Shown here piece after piece: positions 1 to 5,300 of a stretch of 5,308 nucleotides of DNA; positions within the stretch are counted from its first letter, which is position 1, and every line of letters begins with the position of its first letter. Position numbers and translations under genes: made by a program. The notes beneath the pieces were generated by a model. It worked only from the letters and a program-made list of their open reading frames with translations. It did not search any database and was not told the DNA's origin. Origin of the DNA: UBA5177 sp002413265 (GTDB taxonomy: Bacteria; Chloroflexota; UBA5177); the NCBI GenBank assembly GCA_036752825.1, contig DAIORV010000148.1:1-5308 (forward strand). The letters run 5' to 3'.

Positions 1-1
1 G

Positions 2-259
2 GAATCCGAGGAGCGCAGAATCCTGCTTCACCGCTGCCCCTTCCGAGAGGTGGCCGAGTCGAATCAGAAGGTCGTGTGCGCCGTCCACCTGGGCATGTTG
101 AAGGGCGCGCTGGCGGAGATGGGCGCACCGCTGCAAGCAACCCGACTTGAGCCCTTCGTCAAGCCCACCCTCTGCATCGCCCACCTACGAGCAAGCGCTG
201 CTCCGCGACCGTCAGGAGGTGTCCGCCGTGCACGTTCAAGACATCCAGCCGTCGCCTGA
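2..259 (+). CDS. C-terminal end of a SufR/COG2345-like helix-turn-helix regulator (5' partial)
   Basis: The reading frame is open from the window edge, so the true start and the N-terminal winged-helix DNA-binding domain lie upstream; the in-frame GTG at 50 is internal to the conserved part. The visible 85 residues contain the pattern RCPF, then VVCAVHLGML about 13 residues later, then EPFVKPTLCIAHL. This is the typical C-terminal block of COG2345 (ArsR-like) regulators, the family that includes the Fe-S-sensing SufR. Three cysteines are present, spaced C-x13-C-x31-C, and could be cluster ligands; this is inferred from family resemblance and not proven. The last ~23 residues are a low-complexity Ala/Arg/Pro tail that overlaps the start of the next gene. 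That overlap suggests co-transcription and perhaps regulation of the genes that follow. Family assignment is fairly secure, SufR-type sensing much less so. Confidence 0.72.
   Translation, partial: ESEERRILLHRCPFREVAESNQKVVCAVHLGMLKGALAEMGAPLQATRLEPFVKPTLCIAHLRASAAPRPSGGVRRARSRHPAVA
214..219 (+). promoter_or_regulatory. Shine-Dalgarno site fixing the start of the zinc-ribbon/hemerythrin-like gene
   Basis: AGGAGG lies 8 nt before the GTG at 228, inside the coding region of the upstream regulator. It favours GTG 228 over the upstream in-frame TTG at 147, which has no comparable site. It also excludes the in-frame GTG at 219, which overlaps the site itself. Confidence 0.7.
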
Positions 260-1016
260 GCCCGGGTTCGTCGAGTGCCCACGATGTGGGCAGCCGGTCC
301 TCAAGGACAACCTGTCACGGCAATGGAACGAGTGGGGTCAGGTCTGCTGGTGTGAGTCATGCGGCTCCTTCGAGGCTGGCTGCCATGTCTTTGACGAGCC
401 CGTTCCAGCGCCGACTTCCGAGCTGCAGCGCCTGCCTGCTACGACTCAGAGAATCCTCAACACCGTGCAGCAGATTGCTCGGGACCTTATCGACATTCCG
501 GCGCGTGTCCTCACGTCAAGGCTGGAGACTTTGATCGAGGAGTTGGTTTCCAGTCTGGTGCCACTCATGGAAGCCGAGGAACGCGCCCTATGCCCCGACC
601 TGGACTCCCATCTTTCCGAAGCACTAAGGGAGGACCACCGGGAGGTACGCCGGTTCATCGAACGTCTGAGCATGCTGGCGGAGAGTCTCGAACGTCGCAT
701 CGGCTCCGCGCCCGCAACCGGGCCGGTGCGCACGGCCCTGCGGCAGATGACGAGCGCCCTGGCCGGCCTCTGCACTCACCAAAATGCTGCGCTGCGCCAT
801 CTCGGCGAGAGTCTGCCCGTTGACGAGCAGGCGCGCCTCGCAGCGACGCTGGAAGCGGCCGCCATCGACGCACGCGAGCGGACGATGTTGATCGTCCGGC
901 CGGAAATACCGCCCACTGCGTCCACCGTCCTCGTCACCGGCCCGACCAATGCGATGAGCCTGGCCGAGATCGAGCGGCAGTCGCGGCGACGGTCTCAGCC
1001 GCCTGAGAAGGGGTAA
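228..1016 (+). CDS. Zinc-ribbon protein with degenerate hemerythrin-like domain
   Basis: The product is 262 residues from GTG 228, chosen for its strong Shine-Dalgarno. Residues 17-45 look like a zinc ribbon: C17-x2-C20-G, then C42-x2-C45-G, with extra C40, C52 and H53. Residues ~98-205 are strongly helical and resemble a hemerythrin/HHE four-helix bundle. The stretch EERALCP matches the usual ExxL(F/Y)P, EDH at 135-137 matches the third-helix histidine, and CTHQN near 184 matches the last ligand helix. Two expected ligands appear changed: Met114 where the histidine before ExxLxP usually sits, and Ala188 where HxxxE normally has Glu. Iron binding is therefore uncertain, and the domain may be structural or bind another ligand. 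The C-terminal ~55 residues are not recognised. The gene starts inside the upstream regulator gene and ends 6 nt before the DUF2267 gene, so it is probably in their operon. No function is established; a role in redox or iron/NO response is inference. Confidence 0.75.
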   Translation: MHVQDIQPSPEPGFVECPRCGQPVLKDNLSRQWNEWGQVCWCESCGSFEAGCHVFDEPVPAPTSELQRLPATTQRILNTVQQIARDLIDIPARVLTSRLETLIEELVSSLVPLMEAEERALCPDLDSHLSEALREDHREVRRFIERLSMLAESLERRIGSAPATGPVRTALRQMTSALAGLCTHQNAALRHLGESLPVDEQARLAATLEAAAIDARERTMLIVRPEIPPTASTVLVTGPTNAMSLAEIERQSRRRSQPPEKG

Positions 1017-1022
1017 GCCCTG

Positions 1023-1526
1023 GTGGAGCGAGGCAAAGCGGAAGCTGACCGTTTCTACGCGAGGATCATGGAGCTCGCGAGGCTGGATAGTCGCTCGCAG
1101 GCCAATAAGGTAGTAGCTTCGGTCATGCGAGGGCTGTTCGGGCGGCTGCCTCGGTTATCCGCTGGGCTGATAGCGGATGCCCTCCCGCAGCCCGTACCGC
1201 GACTTGTCTTGGGGTCGCCCTCGAGACCCCGATTCGCTCCCTTCGGCACGCTTGTGGAGGAAGTGTCGGAGGAGCTTGGAGTGGGGCGGCAAACCGCGGT
1301 GACCTATCTGCGGGCGCTCGGCGTCGTGCTGGAGGAGAGTCTTACGACAGATGCACTGGCATGCTTGCAAGCGGAGATCCCGGGAGTCGCGCGCGAGATC
1401 CTCCCTTCCTACCGGCCAGTATCGAGCGAACGGCCGAGCATTCTTTGCAGCTCTAGCATCGAGCCGCTCTGCACCGCGCCCGACGATGGGAGAGGCGGAC
1501 TCAGCTACCTTCACACGCCAGTGTGA
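1023..1526 (+). CDS. DUF2267 domain protein
   Basis: The product is 167 residues from GTG 1023, preceded by an AAGGGG Shine-Dalgarno-like stretch at 1008-1013. It reads as two similar helical halves, as in the DUF2267 family. Residues ~9-62 (DRFYARIMELARL to ALPQPVPRLV) and ~74-127 (FGTLVEEVSEELGV to EIPGVAREIL) each run as an opening helix, a middle helix with a conserved leucine pattern, and a closing 'xLPxxxxxL'-like segment. The last ~38 residues are a Ser/Pro-rich tail without clear similarity. There is no signal peptide or membrane segment, so it is probably cytosolic. The molecular function of the family is not known to me; members are common in actinobacteria and proteobacteria near stress-related genes. 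It sits in a tight run with its neighbours, and the stop overlaps the possible GTG start of the FixX gene by 4 nt. Confidence 0.75.
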   Translation: MERGKAEADRFYARIMELARLDSRSQANKVVASVMRGLFGRLPRLSAGLIADALPQPVPRLVLGSPSRPRFAPFGTLVEEVSEELGVGRQTAVTYLRALGVVLEESLTTDALACLQAEIPGVAREILPSYRPVSSERPSILCSSSIEPLCTAPDDGRGGLSYLHTPV

Positions 1527-2035
1527 CGAAGCGATGGAGAATGGGTGATCCCATGACCCCTTCGACGCGCCGACACTTTGGCGGTTTGCGACGTCAGGCA
1601 GATGAGCGAGACGCGGCTATCCGCTTGCGCGGTCTCTTGAGCCAACCCCAGGCGCCTGCCGATCGCCATGCGCTTATCGCTCGGATCCATGATCTCGTCG
1701 ATCGAGACCCAACGTCCTCAAGCCATCGCACACAGTCCGCTGAGCAGGCGGTCACCCCAGTCAACATCAAGCTGCTGACGGTCCACTACACGGAGGATTC
1801 CAGGCGACCGCACATCAAGATCGATGACCAGGCGACCTGCGTTCTTTGCGAGGGCAAGTACTGCAACTTCTTCTGCCCAGCAGGAGTCTATCGATGGGAC
1901 CCTGCGCAAAAGGAGACGCTGGTGAGCTTTGGAAACTGCATCGAGTGCGGCGCCTGCGACGTCGGATGTCCGTACGACAACATTGGTTGTCATTCGCCCA
2001 GGGGCGGGTACGGGGTGCAGAGCACATTCGGCTAA
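1523..2035 (+). CDS. fixX: FixX-type two-cluster ferredoxin with N-terminal extension
   Basis: The C-terminal ~85 residues are a clear FixX ferredoxin. RPHIKID precedes a first cysteine set C106-x2-C109-x4-C114-x3-C118-P, then a classical C139-x2-C142-x2-C145-x3-C149-P set, and the protein ends in the family signature PRGGYGVQSTFG. Both cysteine sets are complete, so two [4Fe-4S] clusters are possible; rhizobial and enteric FixX keep only the second. FixX normally transfers electrons between the electron-transfer flavoprotein FixAB, its quinone oxidoreductase FixC and partner pathways. No fixA, fixB or fixC gene lies in this window. The family is usually ~95-100 residues, and here ~85-95 charged, helical, unrecognised residues precede it. 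The start is uncertain. GTG 1523 gives a 4-nt GTGA overlap with the DUF2267 stop (translational coupling), while ATG 1541 and ATG 1553 are in-frame alternatives; GGAG at 1536-1539 sits a rather long 13 nt before the latter. It is the last gene of the run. Confidence 0.88.
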   Translation: MTKRWRMGDPMTPSTRRHFGGLRRQADERDAAIRLRGLLSQPQAPADRHALIARIHDLVDRDPTSSSHRTQSAEQAVTPVNIKLLTVHYTEDSRRPHIKIDDQATCVLCEGKYCNFFCPAGVYRWDPAQKETLVSFGNCIECGACDVGCPYDNIGCHSPRGGYGVQSTFG

Positions 2036-2064
2036 TCGGTTCCACCGCCCGAGCCACAACTTGA

Positions 2065-2348
2065 TTCGTCTCGCCATCCGGCGTCGAATCTCTTATCCGC
2101 GCTCGCATTACCTACGAGCGGATTGAGGACTCCACTGTTCCGCTGCATGTGATGGCGACCGACGTGATCACGGGCGCCGAGGTCAGAATCTCACGCGGAC
2201 GTGTGGCCGACGCTCTCCGCGCCTCCACCGCCCATCCCGTGTGTCTTTCCGCCCTCGCACATCGGCCATCACTACCTCATGGATGGTGGCCAACAACGCT
2301 CCCGTCTCGCAGGCGATCGTCGCCGTCAACGATCTCGTCCTAACCTGA
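2065..2348 (+). pseudogene. Remnant of a patatin-like phospholipase (RssA/NTE family)
   Basis: Three adjoining reading frames together spell a conserved patatin segment. Frame 1 (from ~2065) gives SPSGVESLIRARITYERIED, then VPLHVMATDVITGAEV and ALRASTAHP. Near 2237-2240 the match moves to frame 2, giving CVFPP, HIG and YLMDGG. Near 2286 it moves to frame 3, giving GVANNAPVSQAIV and NDLVLT before a TGA at 2346-2348. The family reads ATDxxTGxxV, ASxAxPGVFPPV and DGGVxNNxP in that order; the Asp of DGG is the catalytic partner of the nucleophile serine. The N-terminal half with the glycine-rich oxyanion loop and GxSxG serine is absent, and a stop at 2062 closes frame 1 upstream. Intact members are about 280-320 residues, so two net frameshifts plus truncation make this a dead gene. 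Sequencing error could explain the shifts but not the missing half. Confidence 0.8.
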
Positions 2349-2419
2349 CCTCGAGCCAGCCCCTGGTCGTGGGCGCGCGACTGGCGCCACCTAACGGCCC
2401 GGCGCCGCCTTTGATTATG

Positions 2420-2432
2420 TAGACTAATTAGT
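2420..2432 (+). promoter_or_regulatory. Candidate MarR operator and -10 box before a leaderless start
   Basis: ACTAATTAGT at 2423-2432 is a perfect 10-bp palindrome that abuts the ATG at 2433. It overlaps TAGACT (2420-2425), which fits a TANNNT -10 box placing transcription start at about 2432-2433. AT-rich palindromes of this kind over the promoter are typical of self-repressing MarR regulators. No clear -35 element is seen. The role is inferred from position and symmetry. Confidence 0.5.
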
Positions 2433-2882
2433 ATGCCTAACCAATTCTCGACCACTATCGGTACGCCGACCGAGGTCGCAGGCAAGCTCCGGATCGCTCT
2501 CATGCGAATGGTTCGACGGCTCAAGCGAGAGACTGATGGCGAGCACTCTGTGTCGGTCATTGCTGCGCTGGGGTCCCTGAACTCGCGTGGACCGCTGACG
2601 CTCAGTGAATGGGCAGAGGCCGAGGGGGTATCGAGACCCAGCATGACAGTGCTGGCGGCCAGTCTTCTCGATCAGAACCTCATTGCCAAGGAGCCGGACC
2701 TGAGGGACGGCAGGTTGGTCCGGGTTCACATCACTCACGTTGGCACGCGGGTCCTCGAGCGAAGCCGAACTCGCCGCAACGTCTACCTGGCCAAACGCCT
2801 TGCGGCTCTAGGCAGCGAGGAGCTCCGGATCCTCGATGAAGCCTCAACGATCCTTCTGCGCCTGATAGAGGAAGGACCGTGA
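2433..2882 (+). CDS. MarR-family transcriptional regulator
   Basis: The product is 149 residues, the normal MarR length. N- and C-terminal helices (~12-35 and ~115-146) would form the dimer interface. The winged helix-turn-helix spans ~53-101: GPLTLSEWAEAEGVSRPSM is the HTH, then LLDQNLIAKEPDLRDGRLV, where DLRDGR is the family's D-x-R-D-x-R wing motif. The ATG at 2433 has no Shine-Dalgarno; the sequence just before it is AT-rich and palindromic, which favours a leaderless mRNA starting at or next to the ATG. The stop overlaps the GTG of the MFS gene by 4 nt, so the two are translationally coupled. Such pairs usually work by a small phenolic or drug-like ligand releasing the repressor from a shared promoter; the ligand cannot be read from the sequence. 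Family call is confident. Confidence 0.9.
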   Translation: MPNQFSTTIGTPTEVAGKLRIALMRMVRRLKRETDGEHSVSVIAALGSLNSRGPLTLSEWAEAEGVSRPSMTVLAASLLDQNLIAKEPDLRDGRLVRVHITHVGTRVLERSRTRRNVYLAKRLAALGSEELRILDEASTILLRLIEEGP

Positions 2883-4150
2883 CCACAGTCGCGGGTGGCT
2901 TCACAAGGACCTTCGCATCGCTGCGCAACAGGAACTTCCGAATCTTCTTCACAGCTCAGATCGTCTCCGTGACCGGAACTTGGATGCAGTCGATCGCCCA
3001 GATGTGGTTGGTCCTCCACCTGACCGGAAGCGGTCTCGCCCTCGGGATCACAGCGGCTCTTCAGTTCACGCCGATACTCCTGTTCGGCACCTGGGGTGGC
3101 CTTCTCGCGGATCGGGTCGACAAACGGAAGCTCTTGATGGTGACTCAGAGCGCTGCGGGCGTGGTGGCCCTAGTGCTGGCTGGGCTGACTCTTGGTGGGT
3201 TGGTCCAGCTCTGGATGGTCTACGTGCTGGCCTTTGCGCTCGGGATGGTCAACGTCTTCGACAATCCCGGTCGCCAGAGCTTCGTCACGGAGATGGTCGG
3301 CAAGGAGCAGGTGATCAATGCCGTTGGACTCAACAGCGCGGTGTTCACCTTGGCTCGAGTGATCGGCCCCGCAATCGCGGGAGTGCTCATCGCAGTGGTA
3401 GGTACCGGCTGGTGCTTCCTCTACAACGGGCTGTCCTACTTCCCCGTTGTCTTCGCGCTTGTGCTGATGCGACCCTGGGAGCTCCATCGGGGGCGACCAA
3501 CGCCCCGCGCTCGCGGTCAGATCAGAGCTGGAATCCGCTATGCCTGGAGCACGCCGGAGCTGCGATTTCCGCTTCTGCTGATGCTCGTGGTGGGAACACT
3601 TGCCTTCAATTTCTCAGTCCTCATGCCGCTCATGGCTAGTTTCGTGTTCCATTCAGGGGCCAGCACGTTCGGGCTTCTGATGTCCTTCACGGGTGCAGGG
3701 GCATTCGTCGGCGCGCTCGTATCCGCCAATCGGGCGCGGCCCAGCCACCGATTGCTGGCTTTTGCCGGAGTCGCCTTCGGTGGATTGCTGATCGGTGCCG
3801 CGCTGGCACCGACACTGCTGATCGAACTCTTGGTGCTCCTGCCCCTCGGCGCGGCCATGATCACCTTCCAGGCCACGGCCAACTCCCTTCTGCAGCTCAA
3901 TTCTGACCCCGCCCTCAGAGGGCGAGTCATGGCTCTGTACGTCATGGTGTTCCTCGGCACCACCCCCATCGGGGGTCCGATCGTCGGTTGGGTGGCTGAG
4001 CAATTCGGCGCACGAACCGGTTTGGGGCTGGGCGGTCTGGCCACGGTCATCGCCTCGCTCGTACTCCTCTGGGCCCTTGGTCACTGGCGCGTGGGCCTAC
4101 TGAACATGAGCCAAAAGCCGATCTCCGACAGGGGCCTAGCTGCCGACTGA
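2879..4150 (+). CDS. MFS exporter of the EntS/DHA3-like group
   Basis: The product is 423 residues, the usual size for a 12-helix major facilitator transporter, with hydrophobic segments throughout. After a short cytoplasmic start (RNRNFRIFFTAQIVS is typical of this group), motif A is clear at ~73-84 as GGLLADRVDKRK between TM2 and TM3. DNPGRQSFVTEMVG at ~128-141 and the second-half block LRGRVMALYVMVFLG at ~347-360, followed by GGPIVGWVAEQFGAR, are further hallmarks of the MFS_3/enterobactin-exporter-like branch. It is expected in the inner membrane, exporting a small molecule with proton exchange; the substrate is unknown. GTG 2879 is supported by GAGGAAGGA just upstream and by the 4-nt GTGA overlap with the marR-like gene, which probably represses it. 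The gene appears intact. Confidence 0.9.
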   Translation: MTTVAGGFTRTFASLRNRNFRIFFTAQIVSVTGTWMQSIAQMWLVLHLTGSGLALGITAALQFTPILLFGTWGGLLADRVDKRKLLMVTQSAAGVVALVLAGLTLGGLVQLWMVYVLAFALGMVNVFDNPGRQSFVTEMVGKEQVINAVGLNSAVFTLARVIGPAIAGVLIAVVGTGWCFLYNGLSYFPVVFALVLMRPWELHRGRPTPRARGQIRAGIRYAWSTPELRFPLLLMLVVGTLAFNFSVLMPLMASFVFHSGASTFGLLMSFTGAGAFVGALVSANRARPSHRLLAFAGVAFGGLLIGAALAPTLLIELLVLLPLGAAMITFQATANSLLQLNSDPALRGRVMALYVMVFLGTTPIGGPIVGWVAEQFGARTGLGLGGLATVIASLVLLWALGHWRVGLLNMSQKPISDRGLAAD

Positions 4151-4496
4151 CAGCAGCAAGTGCATGCGCAGGGCGTTATGACTGCCCATCTCGCGACCAC
4201 AACGTGGATCAGTCGCACCAGCGGGGTTGAGAGCCAAGAGGATCTCGCGGCACGGCAAGCGCTGCTTCGACGGTTCTGCCACGAGCTCGGATAGGGCCGT
4301 GTCCCGGTAACGATCCGTCGGAACTGCCTGGGGCATCCCCAGTCCTGACGATTGCGCTGGCGCTGTCCATTCCCATCCTGCATGACATCCCGCGCTGGCT
4401 GCCCATTCACAGCCTTATCTGGCGCCGGCACTACACTCCGAAGGGAAGCGCCGCCACTCGCACCTGAAAACAGACACGGTTCACAAGGAGTCGCAA
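4151..4496. other. 346-bp gap without a convincing gene
   Basis: No reading frame here resembles a protein family I know. A short forward frame from ATG 4180 (MTAHLATTTWISRTSG, 38 residues) has only a weak AGGG upstream and no recognisable homology. Reverse frames crossing the region lack a Shine-Dalgarno and have Cys/Arg/Ser-rich composition typical of antisense noise. One neat hairpin is present at 4328-4342 (CTGGGG, loop CAT, CCCCAG) with no T-tract after it. TACACT at 4432-4437 could be a -10 box for the stress-protein gene, but no well-spaced -35 element is visible. Confidence 0.5.
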
Positions 4497-4949
4497 ATGG
4501 CAACGAGGAACTCCGGCTTCCGGCGGATCGTGGTCGGTGTGGACGGCTCTGAGTCGTCGGCAGCCGCCCTTAAGTGGGCGGTGCGAATGGCGAAGGGAAT
4601 GGGCTCCCAAGTGATCGCGGTCTACGCGATCGACATCCCTACTTACTTTCCTCAGCCATACGGGACTCCGCTTCAGTACGACGAGGAGTGGCACGCTGCC
4701 ATGAAGTCGGAGTTCGAAAACAAGTGGTGCAAGCCGCTGAAGGTTTCGGGGGTTCGGTATCGCACCGTGATGGAGGACGGGAGGGCCGCGTCCGTGATCG
4801 CCGCGGTCGCCGACCGCGAGAACGCCGAGGTCGTTGTCGTCGGAAGGCGTGGTAGAGGAGGCGTCGCAGAACTATTGCTCGGAAGCGCCAGCCACGAGCT
4901 CGTTCTCCACTCCAAGCGGCCGGTGCTTGTGATCTCGCCAAAGGCCTGA
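4497..4949 (+). CDS. Universal stress protein (UspA family, nucleotide-binding type)
   Basis: The product is 150 residues, a single Usp domain of normal length. The N-terminal strand IVVGVDGS (11-18) carries the adenine-contacting Asp16. The C-terminal part has the full nucleotide-binding motif G-x2-G-x9-G-S: GRRG at 116-119 and GS at 129-130, followed by HSKRPVLVI, the last strand of the Rossmann-like fold. This places it with the ATP-binding Usp branch, not the UspA branch that lacks the motif. Usp proteins are cytosolic and dimeric and are linked to survival under starvation, hypoxia or oxidative stress; the exact role here is unknown. ATG 4497 is well supported by AAGGAG at 4485-4490, 6 nt upstream. 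The gene is separate from the MFS gene (346-bp gap) and so probably has its own promoter. Its stop codon lies within an inverted repeat. Confidence 0.93.
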   Translation: MATRNSGFRRIVVGVDGSESSAAALKWAVRMAKGMGSQVIAVYAIDIPTYFPQPYGTPLQYDEEWHAAMKSEFENKWCKPLKVSGVRYRTVMEDGRAASVIAAVADRENAEVVVVGRRGRGGVAELLLGSASHELVLHSKRPVLVISPKA

Positions 4950-4978
4950 CGCCGCCCGTTGGGGTCGCTCCCGTCAGG
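4945..4978 (+). terminator. Inverted repeat at the stop codon of the stress-protein gene
   Basis: CCTGACG (4945-4951) pairs perfectly with CGTCAGG (4972-4978) around a 20-nt loop that itself holds CCC-GTT-GGG. The stem includes the TGA stop. No T-run follows, so intrinsic termination would be weak; it may instead be an mRNA 3'-end stabilising hairpin. Confidence 0.4.
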
Positions 4979-5025
4979 ATGGCCCTCATCGAGGCGGCGA
5001 GCTCCTTCACGGGTTTGGGCGGCAT

Positions 5026-5096
5026 CTGACGTCACGTTTTAGATTCGCGACCGGCGTCAGACGGAGATGCGCGCAGGGATTGCCAGACCGTCAGAC
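5026..5096. repeat. Repeated CTGACG / CGTCAG motifs
   Basis: CTGACG occurs at 5026-5031, inside the 8-bp palindrome TGACGTCA (5027-5034). CGTCAGAC occurs twice as a direct repeat, at 5055-5062 and 5089-5096, 34 nt apart. With the two arms of the hairpin at 4945-4978, the hexamer appears five times in about 150 bp. No protein-coding frame is convincing here. The meaning is unknown: chance, protein-binding sites or alternative RNA pairing are all possible. Confidence 0.4.
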
Positions 5097-5137
5097 CTGT
5101 TCAGTTTGGGGTCCGGCGAGGCCGGTCCACAATTCGA

Positions 5138-5154
5138 CTCGGGGCGTTCCCGAG
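5138..5154 (+). terminator. Hairpin upstream of the tRNA, possible weak terminator
   Basis: CTCGGG (5138-5143) and CCCGAG (5149-5154) enclose a 5-nt loop. A second small GC stem, CCGGC/GCCGG, lies at 5113-5125. The first hairpin is followed by AAAAGTC and not by a T-run, so a terminator role is tentative. Confidence 0.3.
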
Positions 5155-5184
5155 AAAAGTCTTGCGCTAACCTTCGGTGAGGAT

Positions 5185-5232
5185 GCCGGCGTAGCTCAAT
5201 TGGCAGAGCAGCTGTTTTGTAAACAGGTGGTC
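5185..5232 (+). tRNA. tRNA-Thr(UGU), 5' part only; broken or intron-interrupted
   Basis: The 5' acceptor strand GCCGGCG (5185-5191), TA at positions 8-9, and the D arm GCTC-AATTGGCA-GAGC (5194-5209, standard GG in the loop) are canonical. The anticodon stem GCTGT (5211-5215), loop TTTGTAA with anticodon TGT at 5218-5220, and ACAG (5223-5226) follow, then GGTC-like variable-loop sequence up to 5232. After that the match stops. No GTTCGANTC T loop and no CGCCGGC 3' acceptor strand occur in the remaining 76 nt, although the gene should end near 5257. The closest T-loop-like string, ATCGAAATC at 5243-5251, lacks a pairing stem at the right distance. The outermost anticodon-stem pair is also a G-G mismatch (5211/5227). 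Threonine identity follows from the UGU anticodon. Either the 3' part has decayed or an intron separates it from a 3' exon beyond the window. Confidence 0.7.
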
Positions 5233-5251
5233 TGTCTCTGAGATCGAAATC

Positions 5252-5300
5252 GGCCCAAAAGGGCCTTATGACCAGCTGTTTAAGAACAGCTGTATAGCCC
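5252..5300 (+). other. Two strong hairpins directly after the tRNA 5' part
   Basis: GGCCC-AAAA-GGGCC (5252-5265) is a perfect tetraloop hairpin. CAGCTGTT-TAAG-AACAGCTG (5273-5292) is a perfect 8-bp stem with a 4-nt loop. Its lower part can extend through TATG/TATA (5267-5270 with 5293-5296) to GGGC/GCCC (5261-5264 with 5297-5300), which would compete with the first hairpin. CAGCTGTTT also occurs in the tRNA at 5209-5217, so the 3' arm can pair with either copy. This is structured RNA of unknown type. Confidence 0.45.

Noticed and set aside
147..227. Upstream TTG (147) start for the zinc-ribbon/hemerythrin-like gene, adding 27 residues
   Set aside because: The added residues are Ser/Pro-rich low-complexity sequence overlapping the conserved part of the upstream regulator, while GTG 228 has an AGGAGG site 8 nt upstream.
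50..259. GTG 50 as the start of a separate 69-residue protein
   Set aside because: The same frame is open to the window edge and the conserved RCPF block lies upstream of it, so this is the interior of a truncated longer gene.
2183..2644. 153-residue reverse-strand frame across the pseudogene and the start of marR
   Set aside because: It has Arg/Ser-rich antisense composition and no recognisable family, and it overlaps the confident MarR gene and patatin remnant.
3538..4084. Long reverse-strand frames opposite the MFS gene (170 and 143 residues)
   Set aside because: They are typical GC-rich shadows of a confident membrane-protein gene, with no motifs and no ribosome site.
4180..4296. Short forward frame (38 residues) starting at ATG 4180
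   Set aside because: It has only a weak AGGG upstream and no recognisable similarity; a frame this short is expected by chance.
4081..4503. 140-residue reverse-strand frame across the gap before the stress-protein gene
   Set aside because: It overlaps the 3' end of the MFS gene, the stress gene's Shine-Dalgarno and its start codon. It is rich in Cys/Arg/Ser and matches no known family.
5027..5034. TGACGTCA palindrome as a specific known operator
   Set aside because: No bacterial regulator I can name with confidence fits this site in this context; an 8-bp palindrome alone is weak evidence.
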